Of a stretch of 10,741 nt of DNA, positions 1 through 6,590 are shown piece by piece. The stretch spans positions 1 through 10,741 of the forward strand of contig DASUTU010000085.1 in NCBI GenBank assembly GCA_036374435.1, given 5' to 3'. The notes under the pieces were generated by a model. That model saw nothing but the letters and a program-made list of their open reading frames with translations, was not told the origin of the DNA and ran no database searches. Each line of letters begins with the position of its first letter. Positions within the stretch are counted from its first letter, which is position 1. The DNA comes from CALGFI01 sp036374435 (GTDB lineage Bacteria; Actinomycetota; UBA4738; HRBIN12). A program made the translations under genes and the position numbers.

Positions 1-444
1 GCCGATCAGACCGTCGAACGAACCCGGACCGCCGTCCAGGTGATCGTTGCCCCGCCCGCCGAACAGCGCCTCGACGCTGCCGCGCTCGGCGAACAGCCGA
101 TCGTCACCGCGTCCGCCGCGCAGCGTGTCCGAGCCGCCGCCCCCGCGGATGCGGTCGTTCCCCCCGCCGCCGATGATGACATCGGGCTGGTTCCCCCCGC
201 AGATCATGTCGTCTCCGCCGACGCCGCGGATCGTGTCCCAGCCGTCCAGGCCCACGATCACGTCGTCGTCCGGGGTTCCGACCATCTCGTCGTCCCCGAG
301 GGTTCCCACGATCGTCGCCTCCCGACCGAAACATCGAGGCGCGGCGTCGGCGGTCGGCGCCACGGCCACGAGCAGGCCGGCGGCCAGCATGAGCACGACC
401 ACAACGCGTTGGGTGGTTCGCGATCGGCCGCTGACGACGTTCAT
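1..444 (-). CDS. Secreted RTX-type calcium-binding repeat protein (C-terminus off the window)
   Basis: Read on the minus strand from ATG 444-442, the frame is open for 148 codons to the window edge, so the C-terminus is missing. Residues 1-35 form a signal peptide: Arg-containing start, hydrophobic core VVVVLMLAAGLLVAVA, and a small-residue end (TADAA) fitting a signal peptidase site near residue 34. From about residue 47 there are nine-residue-type glycine/aspartate repeats (GTLGDDEMV, GLDGWDTIR, GVGGDDMIC, GGGGNDRIR, GGRGDDRLF, GGRGNDHLD), the pattern of hemolysin-type RTX repeats that bind calcium between parallel beta-rolls. Cys38 and Cys82 could form a disulfide. An in-frame TAG at 459-457 excludes a longer N-terminus. 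There is no clear Shine-Dalgarno; a TAGGCT hexamer at 459-454 suggests near-leaderless transcription. Role inferred only: an exported structural or adhesive protein. Family assignment is confident, function is not. Confidence 0.85.
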   Translation of the reverse strand, partial: MNVVSGRSRTTQRVVVVLMLAAGLLVAVAPTADAAPRCFGREATIVGTLGDDEMVGTPDDDVIVGLDGWDTIRGVGGDDMICGGNQPDVIIGGGGNDRIRGGGGSDTLRGGRGDDRLFAERGSVEALFGGRGNDHLDGGPGSFDGLIG

Positions 445-453
445 GGCCGTACC

Positions 454-459
454 AGCCTA
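454..459 (-). promoter_or_regulatory. Candidate -10 hexamer of the RTX-like gene
   Basis: On the minus strand TAGGCT (459 down to 454) fits the TANNNT -10 pattern and ends nine bases before the ATG at 444. No purine-rich ribosome binding site lies between. A transcript would start at or within a few bases of the start codon. This is inference from spacing alone; no good -35 was found. Confidence 0.35.
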
Positions 460-467
460 GACGCCCG

Positions 468-790
468 TCACGCCTCGGGGCCGAGCGCGAGGCGGTCGAC
501 CGAGACGAACGTCTCGCGGGCGGCCCGCCGGCCCTCGCCGAGCACGACGATCCGCAGCGTGTGCACGCCGGGCGGCAGACCGCCGATCGATCGCACCACG
601 CCGAACGCCGGCTCCGCCGCGTAGTTGTCCACGCTCCGAAGCAGAGGGTAGCCGACTCCCGAGGGAGGTCGAGCACCCACGGACCAGGAAGGATGCCGCC
701 CAGGCCGCGGTCCCCGATCGGCCCGAACGCCCCGGAGCCGACGTGCCGATGGACCCTGACGGGCTGGGACCTCCTCCCGCAGCGTGACTC
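468..790 (-). pseudogene. Probable remnant: C-terminal beta-sandwich (carbohydrate-binding-like) domain fragment
   Basis: In the minus frame ending with TGA at 470-468, the last 55 or so residues (from about 635 down) read SVDNYAAEPAFGVVRSI, then GGLPPGVHTLRIVVLGEG and a VSVDRLAL ending. This matches the C-terminal strand pattern of actinobacterial secreted beta-sandwich modules (VDxY...VxxxxGLxxGxHTLRIxVLG...VxVDxF). Upstream, the same frame becomes arginine/proline-rich and loses the pattern. A neighbouring frame (about 790-655) instead gives a glycine-rich stretch (SGAFGPIGDRGLGGILPG) that could be the preceding part, suggesting a frameshift near 650-670. There is no room for a full protein before the divergent MMPL gene at 815. 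I therefore call it a truncated, frameshifted remnant of a secreted enzyme or binding protein. Alternative: a short functional ORF from a start near 797. The domain match is from memory of the family. Confidence 0.45.
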
Positions 791-799
791 TGATCACGC
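782..799. promoter_or_regulatory. Perfect 6-bp inverted repeat upstream of the MMPL gene
   Basis: GCGTGA (782-787) and TCACGC (794-799) are exact inverted repeats around a six-base centre, CTCTGA. They end two bases before the Shine-Dalgarno GGGGAGGG (802-809) of the MMPL gene. This could be an operator for a dimeric repressor, as MMPL exporters are often controlled by TetR-type regulators, or a small leader hairpin. No regulator gene is visible nearby, so this is speculative. Confidence 0.3.
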
Positions 800-814
800 C
801 TGGGGAGGGTCCAG

Positions 815-3442
815 ATGAAGCTCAATCCGGAATCGTTGGCCGGGGTCACCAGCCGTCACCCGTGGCGCACGCTCGGCGCCTGGGTCGTGGTGATCGTCCT
901 CATGGGGTACCTGAGCGCCACGCTGCTCGGCGACGTGCTCACCGACGACATGGCGTTCACCAACAACCCGGAGTCGGCCAGGGCGGAGACCGTGGTGAGC
1001 GACGAGTTCGGCGGGGGCGGCGCCGCGGGGGCCGAGAGCACCGAGTTCTTCGTGGTGCAATCGGACGCCCCGTGGGACGAGAGCTCCGCCGCGTTCGTGC
1101 AGGAGCTCAAGGCCGACATCGACGCCCTCGGCCCGGGCGTCATCGCGCCCCCGGTCGTCACCTACGCCGACGCCGAGGCGATGGTCGCGCAGCTGTTCAC
1201 GCCCGACGATCACGGCGTCCTCATCGCCCTGCAGATCAACGGCGACGCAGCGGGCGTGATCGCCGGGCTGAGGGGCCCGGTGGCGAACGCCACGGCTCCC
1301 GGGTTCCAGGCGCAGATCCTGACGCTGGAGCAGCTCGCCGAGCTGAGCGGCTCCGACGCCGGCGCGGCGCCGGCCGACGGCCCCCAGGCGTTCATCCTCG
1401 TCACCCACGAGGTGGCGCTCACCGGCAACCTGCAGTTCCTGAACACCGTCCGGGCGATCGAGGCCGTCGTGACCCGGCGCGCCGGCTCGGACCTGGCGGC
1501 TCCGCCGTTCAGCGGGTTCGACGCCGAGCAGCAGGCCTCGTCGCTGATCTCCACCGACCGACGGACGACGCTCGTTTCGGTGCCGATCGCCGAGATGTCC
1601 GAAGAGGCCGCGGCCGAGCTACGAACGGTCGCCGCCGACGCCGCGGACGACTCACACCAGGTCCAGGTGGCGGGACAGATGGTGATGTTCGCCGACTTCA
1701 TGAAAATCGCCGAGGAGGACATGGCGAGCTCGGAGCGGACCGGGCTCCTGGTCGCGCTGGTCGTGCTCGTCGTCGTGTTCGGGTCGATCGTGGCGGCGAT
1801 CCTGCCGTTGGTGATGGGGGTCGTCGCGATCGGCGTGGCGCTGGGCCTGGTCGCGCTGATCGGTCAGCTTTGGGACTTCAACCTGTTCGTCCAGAACATC
1901 GTCACGATGATCGGCCTGGCGGTCGGCATCGACTACTCGCTGTTCATCGTGTCGCGATACCGGGAGGAACGGAAGAAGGGGTATCCGAAGCTCGACGCGA
2001 TCCGCCTCTCGGGCGCAACCGCGAGCCGGGCCGTCTTCTTCAGCGGGAGCACCGTGGTGATCGCGTTGCTCGGCATGCTCACGATCCCCGTCTCGGTCTT
2101 CCGCAGCATGGCGGGTGGGGCGATCCTCGTGACGATCATGGCCATCGCCGCCTCGATGACGCTCCTGCCGGCCGTCCTCGGGCTGCTCGGCGACAAGGTG
2201 AACTGGCCGCGGCTGTCGCGACGGGCCCGGGTCGACTCGTCGCACGACCCGAAGGGTGGGTTCTGGGACCGCATCGCCCGCACCGTCATGGCCCGCCCGG
2301 TGGTGTTCCTGCTGGCCAGCGTCCTCGTGCTCGGCTCACTGGGTGCCTTCTACTTCCAGCTGCACCGGGGCACGAACCAGAACATCAGCGCGCTCCCCGA
2401 GGAGTTCCCGTCGAGGCAGGCCTTCATGACCCTCGTGCAGGAGTTCCATTCGGGCGGGGCGACCGATCCCGCGGAGATCGTCGTCCAGGGCGACGTCACC
2501 ACGCCCGAGGTCCAGGCCGCCGTGAAGGCGCTCGAGCAGGGGATCGCGCAGAGCGACACGTTCTCCAACCGCATCGGCATCCAGCAGTCCGACGACGGGC
2601 GAACCCTCCTGGTCTCCGCCTACTTCGCGGAGGACCCGCTGAACGACGCGGCGTTCGACGGCGTCCGCGAGCTCCGCGGGTCGATCGTCCCGGCCGCGTT
2701 CGCCGGCGTGAATGCCGAGGTGCTGGTGGGCGGGAACACGGCCATGTTCGTCGACTTCCTGACGATCGTGGACTCCTACCAGTGGATCGTTCTCGCACTC
2801 GTGCTCGGGCTGTCGTTCCTGCTGCTGACGGTGGTGTTCCGGTCGATCGTCGTTCCGCTCAAGGCCATCGCGATGAACCTGCTCTCGGTCGCCGCCGCGT
2901 ACGGCGCGGTGACGCTCGTGTTCCAGAAGGGGTTCGGGATCGGGTTCTTCAACGCGATCGGCCTGCCGTTCAAGGAGGCCGAGGCCATCGAGGCCTGGCT
3001 CCCGCTGTTCCTGTTCTCGATCCTGTTCGGCCTGTCGATGGACTACCACGTCTTCCTGCTGACCAGGATCCGCGAGGAGTACGACAAGACGGGCGACAAC
3101 ACCGAAGCGGTTGCCTACGGGCTCCGCACCACCGCCGGGATCATCACCGGCGCGGCGCTCATCATGGTCGCGGTGTTCGGGGCGTTCGCGGCGGGACGGC
3201 TCGGCATGTTCCAGCAGATGGGGTTCGGCCTCGCGGTCGCCGTCTTCATGGACGCCACGATCGTGCGGACGCTCCTCGTGCCGGCCAGCATGCGCCTGCT
3301 CGGCGACTGGAACTGGTACCTGCCGAAGTGGCTGGGGTGGCTGCCGAAGATCAACGTGGAGGGTTCCGAGGAGCCGGAGACCCCCCTCGTCACCACCGAG
3401 TTCCCGGCGGCCGCGACGACGCGGGAGCCGGTCGAGCCGTAG
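815..3442 (+). CDS. MMPL family (RND superfamily) transporter
   Basis: An 875-residue inner-membrane exporter of the MMPL/RND type, driven by proton flow and typically moving lipids or hydrophobic compounds. ATG 815 follows GGGGAGGG (802-809). The topology is classical with 12 membrane segments in two halves. TM1 is at about 21-38, then a large external porter domain (about 40-305), then TM2-TM6 (about 311-475). TM7 (about 495-513) is followed by a second porter domain, and TM8 starts near 657 with TM9-TM12 after it. The family signatures are clear: GIDYSLFIVSRYREE with Asp373 in TM4 and FGLSMDYHVFLL with Asp743 in TM10, the presumed proton-relay positions. The C-terminus is a short acidic/proline tail (from about 840) without a large cytosolic domain. 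Length is in the usual range (700-1000). The substrate cannot be read from sequence. It stands alone; a 9-bp gap separates it from the convergent gene at 3452. Confidence 0.95.
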   Translation: MKLNPESLAGVTSRHPWRTLGAWVVVIVLMGYLSATLLGDVLTDDMAFTNNPESARAETVVSDEFGGGGAAGAESTEFFVVQSDAPWDESSAAFVQELKADIDALGPGVIAPPVVTYADAEAMVAQLFTPDDHGVLIALQINGDAAGVIAGLRGPVANATAPGFQAQILTLEQLAELSGSDAGAAPADGPQAFILVTHEVALTGNLQFLNTVRAIEAVVTRRAGSDLAAPPFSGFDAEQQASSLISTDRRTTLVSVPIAEMSEEAAAELRTVAADAADDSHQVQVAGQMVMFADFMKIAEEDMASSERTGLLVALVVLVVVFGSIVAAILPLVMGVVAIGVALGLVALIGQLWDFNLFVQNIVTMIGLAVGIDYSLFIVSRYREERKKGYPKLDAIRLSGATASRAVFFSGSTVVIALLGMLTIPVSVFRSMAGGAILVTIMAIAASMTLLPAVLGLLGDKVNWPRLSRRARVDSSHDPKGGFWDRIARTVMARPVVFLLASVLVLGSLGAFYFQLHRGTNQNISALPEEFPSRQAFMTLVQEFHSGGATDPAEIVVQGDVTTPEVQAAVKALEQGIAQSDTFSNRIGIQQSDDGRTLLVSAYFAEDPLNDAAFDGVRELRGSIVPAAFAGVNAEVLVGGNTAMFVDFLTIVDSYQWIVLALVLGLSFLLLTVVFRSIVVPLKAIAMNLLSVAAAYGAVTLVFQKGFGIGFFNAIGLPFKEAEAIEAWLPLFLFSILFGLSMDYHVFLLTRIREEYDKTGDNTEAVAYGLRTTAGIITGAALIMVAVFGAFAAGRLGMFQQMGFGLAVAVFMDATIVRTLLVPASMRLLGDWNWYLPKWLGWLPKINVEGSEEPETPLVTTEFPAAATTREPVEP

Positions 3443-3453
3443 GGATCGGCCTC
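3434..3453. terminator. Weak hairpin across the MMPL / small-acidic-protein convergent stops
   Basis: GAGCCG (3434-3439) can pair with CGGCCTC (3447-3453) with one bulged C, closing a seven-base loop that contains the MMPL stop codon (TAG 3440-3442). The stem reaches the first bases of the convergent gene's stop. There is no T-tract. It is the weakest of the four stop-associated hairpins in this window. Confidence 0.25.
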
Positions 3454-3679
3454 AGCGGCGGTCTTCGTCGTCGTCTTCGTCGACGCCGCGCGCCTGCTCG
3501 ATGGCGTCGGCCTCGGGGAGGTCGCCCACCTGGTCGGGCAGGTCGTCGGCGGCGGGCCGCACGTCGCGGGCCTGCTCGAGCGCGTCGGCCTCGGGCACCT
3601 CGGGGGCATCGGGAGCCGGTCCCTCGCCCTCGCGCACCTCGTCGGCCGCCTCGGCGTCGTCGTGGTAGGTCTCGTCCAT
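3452..3679 (-). CDS. Small acidic protein with tandem PEADAxEQAR repeats
   Basis: ATG 3679-3677 is preceded on the minus strand by GGAGGA with about six bases of spacing, which decides this start. The frame is open further upstream but without coding character. The 75-residue product is highly acidic with no membrane segment or cysteine. It contains two near-identical motifs, VPEADALEQARDV (28-40) and LPEADAIEQARGV (54-66), 26 residues apart, with a degenerate LPDQV copy between them. It ends in an Asp/Glu run (DEDDDEDRR). Short proteins with PEADAxEQ repeats recur among actinobacterial hypotheticals as I remember them; none has a function I can name. Composition suggests an intrinsically disordered, cytosolic protein with helical repeat units. 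It is convergent with the MMPL gene and divergent from the YbaK-like gene. Confidence 0.7.
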   Translation of the reverse strand: MDETYHDDAEAADEVREGEGPAPDAPEVPEADALEQARDVRPAADDLPDQVGDLPEADAIEQARGVDEDDDEDRR

Positions 3680-3750
3680 GGCGTCCTCCGGCCCGATCGT
3701 CCCTGCGGGCTCCGAACCGAGCCTACGGGAAAGCGCCCGGCGACTGCGCC

Positions 3751-3765
3751 TTCCGGCGGCCGGAA
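3751..3765. promoter_or_regulatory. Perfect 7-bp inverted repeat in the divergent 3680-3857 intergenic region
   Basis: TTCCGGC (3751-3757), one central G, and GCCGGAA (3759-3765) form an exact 15-bp palindrome between two divergent genes. A second 6-bp pair, ACCGAC (3787-3792) and GTCGGT (3800-3805), lies 21 bp further on. Either could be an operator or transcript hairpin. I see no convincing sigma-70 promoter pair; TTGTCG (3798-3803) with AACAAT (3823-3828) is the best, but its 19-bp spacing is long. Confidence 0.3.
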
Positions 3766-3857
3766 AGGTGGCCCACCGATCTGGTGACCGACGGGCCTTG
3801 TCGGTGGCCGTGCCTCGGCGCGAACAATGGGCCGACCGCTCCCCGAGGAGGGATCCG

Positions 3858-4325
3858 ATGGACTGCACGGAGAGGCTCGAGGGGTACCTGCGGGAGAACG
3901 GGGTGTCGTTCGAGGTCCAGAAGCACCCGGTCGCCTATACGGCGCAGAAGGTGGCGGCCTCCGAACACGTGCCCGGCCGGATGTTCGCGAAGGTGGTCAT
4001 GGTCGAGGCCGACCGTGAGCTCGTGATGCTGGTGGTCCCGGCCTCCGCCGCGATCGATACAGCTCGCGTCGAGAACGTGCTCGGCGGGCGCCCGGTCCGC
4101 CTGGCCGCCGAGCGCGAGTTCGCGCCGCGGTTCCCCGACTGCGAGGCCGGCGCGATGCCGCCGTTCGGGAACCTGTACGACGTGCCGGTGGTCGTCGAAC
4201 GCGCTCTCGGCGAGAACGACCACATCGTGTTCCAGGCCGGCACCCACGACACCACGATGAGCGTGGCCTACGAGGACTTCGAGCGGCTCGTCCGGCCGAG
4301 CGTCGGAGAGATCGCCGCCCGATAG
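3858..4325 (+). CDS. YbaK/EbsC family aminoacyl-tRNA deacylase (editing-domain protein)
   Basis: A free-standing 155-residue protein of the tRNA_edit fold, which in trans hydrolyses mischarged aminoacyl-tRNAs (for example Cys- or Ala-tRNA-Pro). ATG 3858 follows GAGGAGG (3845-3851) by six bases, so the open frame further upstream is not used. The N-terminal helix RLEGYLRENGVSFEV, the strand AKVVMVEADRELVMLVVPA with Lys45 at the position of the essential lysine of E. coli YbaK, the loop EAGAMPPFG (96-104) and GTHDTTM (128-134) are all family landmarks. The PPFG loop is closer to the general deacylase subgroup than to classic YbaK. Which tRNA and amino acid it edits cannot be decided from sequence. 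It lies 48 bp upstream of fumC on the same strand; fumC has its own ribosome binding site, so co-transcription is possible but not required. Confidence 0.9.
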   Translation: MDCTERLEGYLRENGVSFEVQKHPVAYTAQKVAASEHVPGRMFAKVVMVEADRELVMLVVPASAAIDTARVENVLGGRPVRLAAEREFAPRFPDCEAGAMPPFGNLYDVPVVVERALGENDHIVFQAGTHDTTMSVAYEDFERLVRPSVGEIAAR

Positions 4326-4373
4326 CCGACTCTGCGCTCTGGGAAACTCTGGCCGGGACCTCAGGGAGGCACG

Positions 4374-5765
4374 ATGACCTCGACCCGCACCGAAACCGAC
4401 TCGATGGGCGCCATCGAGGTGCCCGCCGACCGCTACTGGGGAGCCCAGACGCAGCGGTCGATCCACCACTTCTCGATCGGATGGCCGGACGCCGACCGCA
4501 TGCCGGTGGAGGTGGTCCGCGCCATGGGCATCCTGAAGAAGGCCGGCGCCCAGGCCAACCTGGACCTGGGCGTGCTCGACCCGGAGCTCGGCAAGTTGAT
4601 CATCGCCGCCGCCGAGGAGGTCGTCGACGGCGCGCTCGACGACCATTTCCCGCTCTACGTCTGGCAGACCGGATCCGGCACGCAGTCCAACATGAACGCC
4701 AACGAAGTGATCTCGAACCGCGCCATCGAGATGGCCGGCGGCGAGATGGGCTCGAAGAAACCGATCCACCCGAACGATCACGTCAACCTGTCGCAGTCCT
4801 CCAACGACACGTTTCCGACGGCGATGCACGTGGCCGGGGCTACGGCCGTCGTCCGCGAGCTCCTGCCGCGGGTTCGGGAGCTCCGCGACGCGCTGGCGCG
4901 TCGCTCCGAGGAGTTCGCCGACCTCGTGAAGATCGGCCGGACGCACCTCCAGGACGCCGTCCCCCTCACGCTGGGGCAGGAGTTCGGCGGGTACGTGGCT
5001 CAGCTCGACGCAGACCTGGAACGCATCGAGGCCGCGCTGCCGGGGCTGTACGAGCTCGCCATCGGCGGGACGGCGGTGGGCACCGGGCTGAACGCGCCCC
5101 CGGGCTTCGGCCCGGCGTGCGCGGAGAAGATCGCCGAGCTCACCGGGCTGCCGTTCTTCGCGGCCCCGAACGCGTTCCAGGCGCTCGCAGCGCACGACGG
5201 GGTCGTGTTCATGAGCGGCGCGCTGGCCACGCTCGCGGCTTCGCTGATGAAGATCGCCAACGACCTGCGGTGGCTCGGCTCGGGGCCCCGGGCCGGCATC
5301 GGCGAGCTCCAGCTCCCCGAGAACGAGCCGGGGTCCTCGATCATGCCCGGCAAGGTCAACCCGACGCAGTCCGAGGCCATGACGATGGTGGCCGTGCAGG
5401 TCCTCGGCAACGACACCGCGATCAAGATTGCCGGCTCCCAAGGCAACTTCGAGCTGAACGTGTTCAAGCCGGTGATGATCCGCAACCTCCTGCATTCGAC
5501 GCGGCTGCTGGCCGACTGCTGCCGAACGTTCCGCGAGTTCTGCGTGGAGGGGCTGGAGCCGGTCCGCGAGCGCATCCACGAGCTCGTCGACTCGTCGCTG
5601 ATGCTGGTGACGGCGCTGACGCCGAAGATCGGCTACGACCGCGCCGCCGAGATCGCCAAGAAGGCCCACCACGAGGGCACGAACCTGAAGGAGGCCGCGC
5701 TCGCGCTCGGGTTTCTGACCGAGGCCGAATACGACGAGATCGTGGTGCCGAGCAAGCTCGTCTGA
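4374..5765 (+). CDS. fumC: Class II fumarate hydratase
   Basis: A 463-residue, iron-independent fumarase that reversibly hydrates fumarate to L-malate in the TCA cycle. It is expected as a cytosolic homotetramer; length matches E. coli FumC (467). ATG 4374 follows AGGGAGG (4363-4369). All superfamily signatures are present: TGSGTQSNMNANEV (99-111, substrate binding), QSSNDTFPTAMHVA (141-154), GRTHLQDAVPLTLGQEFGGY (188-207) with the catalytic-base His191, and the mobile catalytic loop GSSIMPGKVNP (320-330) with Ser321. The C-terminal domain (GYDRAAEIAKKAHHEGTNLKEAAL) is intact and typical of FumC rather than argininosuccinate lyase or adenylosuccinate lyase. Aspartase belongs to the same superfamily and is the nearest alternative, but the overall sequence reads as fumarase. 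Confidence 0.97.
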   Translation: MTSTRTETDSMGAIEVPADRYWGAQTQRSIHHFSIGWPDADRMPVEVVRAMGILKKAGAQANLDLGVLDPELGKLIIAAAEEVVDGALDDHFPLYVWQTGSGTQSNMNANEVISNRAIEMAGGEMGSKKPIHPNDHVNLSQSSNDTFPTAMHVAGATAVVRELLPRVRELRDALARRSEEFADLVKIGRTHLQDAVPLTLGQEFGGYVAQLDADLERIEAALPGLYELAIGGTAVGTGLNAPPGFGPACAEKIAELTGLPFFAAPNAFQALAAHDGVVFMSGALATLAASLMKIANDLRWLGSGPRAGIGELQLPENEPGSSIMPGKVNPTQSEAMTMVAVQVLGNDTAIKIAGSQGNFELNVFKPVMIRNLLHSTRLLADCCRTFREFCVEGLEPVRERIHELVDSSLMLVTALTPKIGYDRAAEIAKKAHHEGTNLKEAALALGFLTEAEYDEIVVPSKLV

Positions 5766-5791
5766 GCTCGGTTCGGCGACCGGATCCGAGC
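5766..5791. terminator. Hairpin directly after the fumC stop
   Basis: GCTCGG (5766-5771) pairs exactly with CCGAGC (5786-5791). Inside, CGG (5774-5776) can pair with CCG (5780-5782) around a CGA loop. It begins at the base after the fumC TGA (5763-5765). There is no T-run, so an intrinsic terminator of the GC-rich, U-less kind is only inferred. Confidence 0.35.
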
Positions 5792-5801
5792 CCGGTCGAC
5801 G

Positions 5802-5978
5802 TCAGCCGTGGAGGATGGCGTCCGCCGCTTTCGCCGCCAGGTCGGCGTCGAGCGCCGGGCGCCGGCTGCGAACGAAGTCGGCCAGGTGGTCCGCCTGCAC
5901 AGCCGTCACGTGGCCGAGACGAAGAGGGCTCGCGTACACGCGGGCGCGCGTCGAGGCGATCACGGCCTGGACCCACAC
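5802..5978 (-). CDS. Small hypothetical ORF or gene remnant, GTG start
   Basis: In the 360-bp gap after fumC the minus frame ending at TGA 5804-5802 is open back to 6056. It has no ATG; the first plausible start is GTG 5978-5976, giving 58 residues. The peptide begins WVQAVIASTRARVYASPLR, continues LGHVTAVQADHLADFVRSRR and ends PALDADLAAKAADAILHG. This looks protein-like (amphipathic, alanine-rich helical end, G/C at third positions) rather than like a shadow frame. I do not recognise a family. The ribosome binding site is poor (GGATGG about ten bases upstream), so it could be the tail of a decayed gene. Nothing else is visible in 5792-6113 on either strand. Confidence 0.35.
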   Translation of the reverse strand: MWVQAVIASTRARVYASPLRLGHVTAVQADHLADFVRSRRPALDADLAAKAADAILHG

Positions 5979-6113
5979 GCGGTGACGCCCATCCGTCGCC
6001 GCTGCTGGTGGAGGAACCGTGCCGGCGATCGCGCGTCCACCTTGTCCACCCCTGGGTCATCGGCAGGCGGGCGGGGCCCCAGGAGGCTGCGGGCGCGAGC
6101 CGTCCGGCGCGGG

Positions 6114-6119
6114 TAGCGT
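6114..6119 (+). promoter_or_regulatory. Candidate -10 hexamer for a leaderless bcp transcript
   Basis: TAGCGT (6114-6119) matches TANNNT and ends six bases before the ATG at 6126. Transcription would therefore begin at or beside the A of the start codon. The start lacks a properly spaced Shine-Dalgarno, which fits a leaderless mRNA of the kind common in Actinomycetota. No -35 is obvious. Confidence 0.45.
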
Positions 6120-6125
6120 GAGGCC

Positions 6126-6590
6126 ATGGTGAGCCTGGAACCCGGCGATCCCGCCCCCGGGTTCAGACTGCTCGACCAGCACGGGGACCCGGTCGGGCTG
6201 GCGGCCCTGCGTGGTCGCCCAGTGCTCGTGTACTTCTATCCGAAGGCCGACACGCCCGGCTGCACCGTCCAGTCGTGCGACGTCCGGGACCACCTGGCCG
6301 ACCTGGCCGGCATCGGCGCCGAGGTGCTCGGCATCTCGCCGGACCAACCGGAGGAGAACCTGGCGTTCGACCGCAAGTTCGGGCTGGGGTTCCCGCTCCT
6401 GTCGGATCCGGATCACGCCGTGGCCGACGCGTGGGGCACGTGGGGCGAGCGAACCCGACACGGCGAGACCTTCATGGGCATCATCCGCTCGGCGTTCCTG
6501 GTGGACGAGGACGGCCGGATCCGCGAGGCCTGGTACCGGGTGGCGCCGGAGGACACGGTCCCGAACGCCCTGGCCGCCCTGGCGAGGTGA
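6126..6590 (+). CDS. bcp: Peroxiredoxin, Bcp/PrxQ type (thiol peroxidase)
   Basis: A 154-residue cytosolic peroxidase that reduces hydrogen peroxide and organic hydroperoxides using thioredoxin or another thiol donor. The AhpC/TSA fold is complete: PGFRLLDQHG at the N-terminus, strand VLVYFYPKADTPGCTVQSC with peroxidatic Cys46 in the TPGCT motif and the resolving Cys51 five residues on (the PrxQ alpha-2 arrangement), VLGISPDQPEENLAF, and FPLLSDPDHAVADAWG. It ends with IIRSAFLVDEDGRI, where Arg121 is the likely conserved active-site arginine. Length is normal for Bcp. The start at 6126 is supported by family alignment; the upstream frame is not needed. The stop overlaps the GTG of the next gene (GTGA at 6587-6590), so the two are very likely co-transcribed and translationally coupled. 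Confidence 0.95.
   Translation: MVSLEPGDPAPGFRLLDQHGDPVGLAALRGRPVLVYFYPKADTPGCTVQSCDVRDHLADLAGIGAEVLGISPDQPEENLAFDRKFGLGFPLLSDPDHAVADAWGTWGERTRHGETFMGIIRSAFLVDEDGRIREAWYRVAPEDTVPNALAALAR

Noticed and set aside
1..330. Short G/C-rich DNA repeats that could be mistaken for a CRISPR or satellite array
   Set aside because: They are the codons of the RTX nonapeptide repeats, imperfect and without spacers.
40..624. Plus-strand open frame opposite the RTX-like gene
   Set aside because: Antisense image of the repeats. The minus strand gives a signal peptide and RTX nonapeptides.
3798..3828. TTGTCG ... AACAAT as a promoter for the YbaK-like gene
   Set aside because: Only four of six matches in each box with a 19-bp spacer, which is near chance in this sequence.
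784..4026. A 1080-codon plus-strand open frame across the MMPL gene and beyond
   Set aside because: It is arginine/glycine/proline-rich with no domain pattern and overlaps MMPL, the acidic gene and YbaK in other frames. It is a shadow of high-GC coding sequence.
3723..5672. A 649-codon minus-strand open frame opposite the YbaK-like gene and fumC
   Set aside because: Histidine/arginine/valine-rich antisense shadow. The plus-strand genes carry complete family signatures and good ribosome sites.
4481..6121. A 546-codon plus-strand open frame running through fumC and the following gap
   Set aside because: Low-complexity RRR/GG composition in the frame next to fumC. No recognisable domain and no usable start context.
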